DNA of 64,000 bases from Microbacterium sp. Nx66 (GTDB taxonomy: Bacteria; Actinomycetota; Actinomycetes; Actinomycetales; Microbacteriaceae): contig NZ_LR880474.1 in NCBI RefSeq assembly GCF_904066215.1, positions 2,666,001 to 2,730,000 of the forward strand. Direction: 5' to 3'. Positions 61,528 through 64,000 of the stretch are shown in pieces. A model generated the notes under the pieces. The model searched no databases, was not told where the DNA came from, and saw only the letters and a list, made by a program, of their open reading frames with translations. Numbering within the stretch: position 1 is the stretch's first letter; each line of letters opens with the position of its first letter. Both the position numbers and the translations under genes were made by a program.

Positions 61528-62654
61528 AGGTCGACGCCCACCAGCACGGGCTCCGGCTGCAGCACGAGGCCGAACTCGGCGTGCACGCGGTTCTGGATGA
61601 AACGGGCGAGCTCGGCGACCTCGGCCGCCGTGGCACCACCCCGGTTGGTGAGCGCCAGGGCGTGCTTGGTCGAGACGGACGCCCGCGAGCGGGGCAGCTT
61701 GAACCCCTTGCGGATGCCCGCCTGCTCGATGAGCCAGGCGGCGCTCACCTTCACGTCGGGGGCCTCGGTCTTCGTCGGCGGCACGTGCCCGTCGTACGAG
61801 GCGAGGGGGATGACGGTGACCGCGTCGAGGTCGGGGGCCACCGGCCACCGCGGGCACTCCGGCGGGAGGGACCGGGCCTGAGCGGCCGTGACGATCGCGT
61901 TCTGGAAGAAGGAGCCGACGCCATGCGTGTCCGGGTCGTCCGCATCGAGCAGCATGCCCTTCGATGCGCGGGTGGCGAGGATGCGCTCGCGCACCCAGGT
62001 CAGCGGCACCGGGGTGTCGTCGGTCAGGCCGAGGGCGCGACGCAGCTGCTCCCCGCGCACCACGCGCTCGCGGGCGACCAGCAGATCGACCGTGACGGAC
62101 AGGATCACGGCACGACGCTGCGGCTCGCTGCCGTGGTGATGCTTGAGCACCGAGGTGCGGAATCCGAGCCCGAGCTCCGTCGCCGGCACGGTGGAGATCT
62201 CGTCGGAGCCCTCATCGATCAGCTCGACCTCGACGAGGGTCTCCTGGATCTCCTGGCCGTAGGCGCCGATGTTCTGCACGGGTGACGCGCCGACCGTGCC
62301 GGGGATGCCGCTCATCGCCTCCAGCCCGGCGTACCCGCGCTCGACCGCGTACGACACCAGGTCGTCCCAGCTGTGTCCGGCCTGCACACGCAGACGGACG
62401 CGACCGGGATGCGGCGACGGAAGCTCCTCGACGCCCCGGGTCCGGATGCGGATGACGGTGCCCTCGAACGGCTCGTCGCCGACGAAGAGGTTCGAGCCCC
62501 CTCCGAGCACCAGCCAGGGGTCGCCCTCCGCCCAGGTCTCGCGGAGGACCGAGACGAGCTCCGCCGTCGTCGTCGCCTCGCGCATGTGCGCAGGCGCAGC
62601 GCCGGTGCGGAGCGTGGTGAGCTCGGCCAGGCGGATCGGCTCGACCTCGCTCAT
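61524..62654 (-). CDS. murB: UDP-N-acetylenolpyruvoylglucosamine reductase
   Basis: 376 aa. Reduces UDP-GlcNAc-enolpyruvate to UDP-MurNAc in peptidoglycan synthesis. FAD site LVLGGGSNLFVGDEPFEGTVIRI and EAMSGIPGTVGASPVQNIGAYGQEI are conserved, and GSFFQNAIV contains the catalytic Ser region. The actinobacterial type I enzyme has extra loops, hence the length. Overlaps the dehydratase gene at its start (ATGA) and GntR at its end (GTGA). Confidence 0.96.
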   Translation of the reverse strand: MSEVEPIRLAELTTLRTGAAPAHMREATTTAELVSVLRETWAEGDPWLVLGGGSNLFVGDEPFEGTVIRIRTRGVEELPSPHPGRVRLRVQAGHSWDDLVSYAVERGYAGLEAMSGIPGTVGASPVQNIGAYGQEIQETLVEVELIDEGSDEISTVPATELGLGFRTSVLKHHHGSEPQRRAVILSVTVDLLVARERVVRGEQLRRALGLTDDTPVPLTWVRERILATRASKGMLLDADDPDTHGVGSFFQNAIVTAAQARSLPPECPRWPVAPDLDAVTVIPLASYDGHVPPTKTEAPDVKVSAAWLIEQAGIRKGFKLPRSRASVSTKHALALTNRGGATAAEVAELARFIQNRVHAEFGLVLQPEPVLVGVDL

Positions 62655-63055
62655 CGGACGGCGACGCGCAGCTGCGCCTTGACGAGCACGGTGGTGTCGC
62701 CGGTCGTGACCTTGAGGTCGATGCGCGCGGACTCCTCGTCCACGGCGCCGACCGTCGCGACGACGTGCACATCGGCGCCGGTCTCGGGGTCGACCACCAC
62801 CGGCTTCGTGAAGCGCACGCCGTAATCGAGGATCCGGGTCTGCGGGTCGAGCGCGGCCACGACCACCGACGAGGCGATGCCCATGGTCAGCATGCCGTGC
62901 GCGAGCACGCCGGGAAGGCCCACCGCGGCGGCGACGTCGTCGCGGTAGTGGATCGGGTTGAAGTCGCCGGAGGCTCCGGCGTAGCGGACGAGCGACTCCC
63001 TCGTCAGGTGCACGGTGCGCTCGGCGAGCACGTCTCCCACGGTGAACGCGCTCAT
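62651..63055 (-). CDS. MaoC-family dehydratase, HadB-like subunit
   Basis: 134 aa hot-dog fold. The hydratase motif is in YAGASGDFNPIHYRDDVAAAVGLPGVLAHGMLTMG, with catalytic Asp and His (GDFNPIH). It pairs with the subunit encoded just upstream, as HadA-HadB in mycobacterial fatty-acid elongation, although Microbacterium has no mycolic acids, so the substrate is open. Part of a had-had-murB block conserved in actinobacteria. Confidence 0.88.
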   Translation of the reverse strand: MSAFTVGDVLAERTVHLTRESLVRYAGASGDFNPIHYRDDVAAAVGLPGVLAHGMLTMGIASSVVVAALDPQTRILDYGVRFTKPVVVDPETGADVHVVATVGAVDEESARIDLKVTTGDTTVLVKAQLRVAVR

Positions 63056-63507
63056 GCGGTCTCCTCCTCGGCGCCGACGAGCAGGACGCTGGTGGCGGTC
63101 ACCACGTGCGCGCCCGCTTCGTCGGTGATCTCGGCCTCGCTCGTGATCATGGCGTTCCCGCCCATCATGCGGATGCCGGTGACACGCAGCTGCGCCGTCA
63201 GCTCGTCTCCCGCGACGATCGGCCTGGTGTAGCGGAATCGCTGCTCCGCGTGGATCGTGCGCGCCAGCACGATGCCGGAGTCCGGCTCGGCCAGCAGCTG
63301 CTGGAGCGTGAGATCCTGCAGGACCATCGCGAAGGTCGGCGGCGCGACGACGTCGGCGAAGCCGGCCGCACGGGCGGCCTCGACATCGGTGTGCTGGGGG
63401 GCGTCGGCGAAGACGGCGCGCGCGAACTCGCGCACCTTCTCCCGCCCGACGAGGTAGGGGGCGGTCGGCGGGAACTCCCGGCCGACGAGTTCTTGGTTCA
63501 CTGCCAC
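63052..63507 (-). CDS. FAS1-like / MaoC-fold dehydratase, HadA-like subunit
   Basis: 151 aa. MAVNQELVGREFPPTAPYLVGREKVREFARAV and PPTFAMVL are typical of the HadA/HadC N-terminal dehydratase domain (PF13452-type). It lacks the catalytic Asp/His pair and serves as the stabilising partner of the downstream subunit. Four-base overlap (ATGA) with it. Confidence 0.87.
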   Translation of the reverse strand: MAVNQELVGREFPPTAPYLVGREKVREFARAVFADAPQHTDVEAARAAGFADVVAPPTFAMVLQDLTLQQLLAEPDSGIVLARTIHAEQRFRYTRPIVAGDELTAQLRVTGIRMMGGNAMITSEAEITDEAGAHVVTATSVLLVGAEEETA

Positions 63508-63598
63508 CCGTCGATCCTACCGAGGCCCGCCGACGGCCCGCCGTGCGCGGGCCGTCCGAAACCCGGATGATATGCCACATCGCGGGGACCGGCGGGCC

Positions 63599-64000
63599 TC
63601 ACCCCTGGGAGCGGACCACCATGTTCAACGTCATCCGACTCGGAACGACCTTCACCCGTGAGGTGTGAACGACCTCGCCGGCCCGGTCCAGCGCGCGCTT
63701 GCGGACGACGATGAGCGGATCGTGCTCCGGGCGGGCCAGCCACTCCGCGGTCTGGGCGGTGGTGAAGCCGACGTCGATCTCCCGGTACATCTCCGAGAAC
63801 TCCACGCCGTACACGTCGCGAAGCACCTGATATGTGGAGGTGTCGTGGTCGATGTGCCGGTCGAAATCAGGGAAGCGCGTCAGTGAATACCGGCTGTCGT
63901 CGATGGAGAGGGGGATGCCGTCGAGAGCGAAGACGCGTACCAACCGGAAGACCGGGTCGCCGACCGGGACGCCGAGGCGCCGGGCGCGCTTCTCGTCGGC
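63599..64000 (-). CDS. GntR-family regulator with UTRA domain, N-terminus outside window
   Basis: 134 codons of the C-terminal part, ending at 63599; the start lies beyond the window edge. The sequence LGVPVGDPVFRLVRVFALDGIPLSIDDSRYSL followed by REIDVGFTTAQTAEWLARPEHDPLIVVRKRALDRAGEVVHTSRVKV is a UTRA effector-binding domain (HutC/FarR group). The DNA-binding domain is not visible. Its effector and targets are unknown. Confidence 0.85.
   Translation of the reverse strand, partial: ADEKRARRLGVPVGDPVFRLVRVFALDGIPLSIDDSRYSLTRFPDFDRHIDHDTSTYQVLRDVYGVEFSEMYREIDVGFTTAQTAEWLARPEHDPLIVVRKRALDRAGEVVHTSRVKVVPSRMTLNMVVRSQG

Overview
The window comes from a high-GC actinobacterium, most likely Microbacterium or a close relative in the Microbacteriaceae. 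The evidence is the strong GC bias, the order tRNA-Trp, secE, nusG, rplK, rplA, an NusG with a long acidic N-terminus, a RamB-type regulator beside the glyoxylate genes, a divergent lysE/lysG pair, and above all a gene set matching the riboflavin catabolism cluster described from Microbacterium maritypicum.

Layout. 0-6.4 kb: the N-terminal part of cystathionine beta-synthase, a sugar ABC importer and its divergent LacI regulator with three operator-like palindromes. 6.4-7.6 kb: rplJ-rplL with an L10-type leader. 7.6-14 kb: an orphan AbiEi-like/nuclease-like protein flanked by repeats, a YqaJ-type exonuclease, lysG/lysE, a DUF1801 protein and a cystine-type ABC importer. 14-17 kb: rplA, rplK, nusG, secE and tRNA-Trp. 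17-22 kb: a short Hsp90 paralogue followed by a large TPR protein. 22-34 kb: pyruvate:quinone oxidoreductase, a PPOX protein, and a six-gene putrescine/GABA operon with a divergent PucR regulator. 34-39 kb: a PhnCDEE-type importer with a HAD phosphatase and an RpiR regulator, without C-P lyase genes. 39.9-46.6 kb: riboflavin kinase, flavin reductase, PadR regulator, ribokinase, riboflavin lyase and a complete ABC importer. 46.8-52.8 kb: a hypothetical protein, ramB, aceA and aceB. 53-56.8 kb: a divergent Lrp regulator and ald, an aminotransferase and a VOC protein. 56.9-61.5 kb: a four-carbon acid-sugar module (GntP symporter, dehydrogenase, kinase, GntR). 61.5-64 kb: murB, two MaoC-fold dehydratase subunits and the C-terminal end of a GntR/UTRA regulator.

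How the genes work together. Much of the window is catabolic. Putrescine can be oxidised to 4-aminobutanal, GABA, succinate semialdehyde and succinate, and acetyl-CoA is handled by the glyoxylate shunt. Riboflavin can be imported, cleaved to lumichrome plus ribose, and the ribose phosphorylated. The two transcription units of the riboflavin cluster carry the same perfect 7-2-7 palindrome (TAGTCAA-N2-TTGACTA) at their promoters, which suggests a self-contained regulon under the PadR protein encoded between them.

Genome organisation is also notable. hadA/hadB-like, murB, aspC, tRNA-Trp, secE, nusG and rplKA are usually close together in Actinobacteria; here they are separated by about 38 kb and 5 kb of accessory metabolic genes. 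Several families of palindromic intergenic repeats sit at gene 3' ends, one exactly filling the space between two convergent stop codons. One short repeat lies in frame inside the aminotransferase gene. No CRISPR array, rRNA gene, transposase or prophage block is visible.
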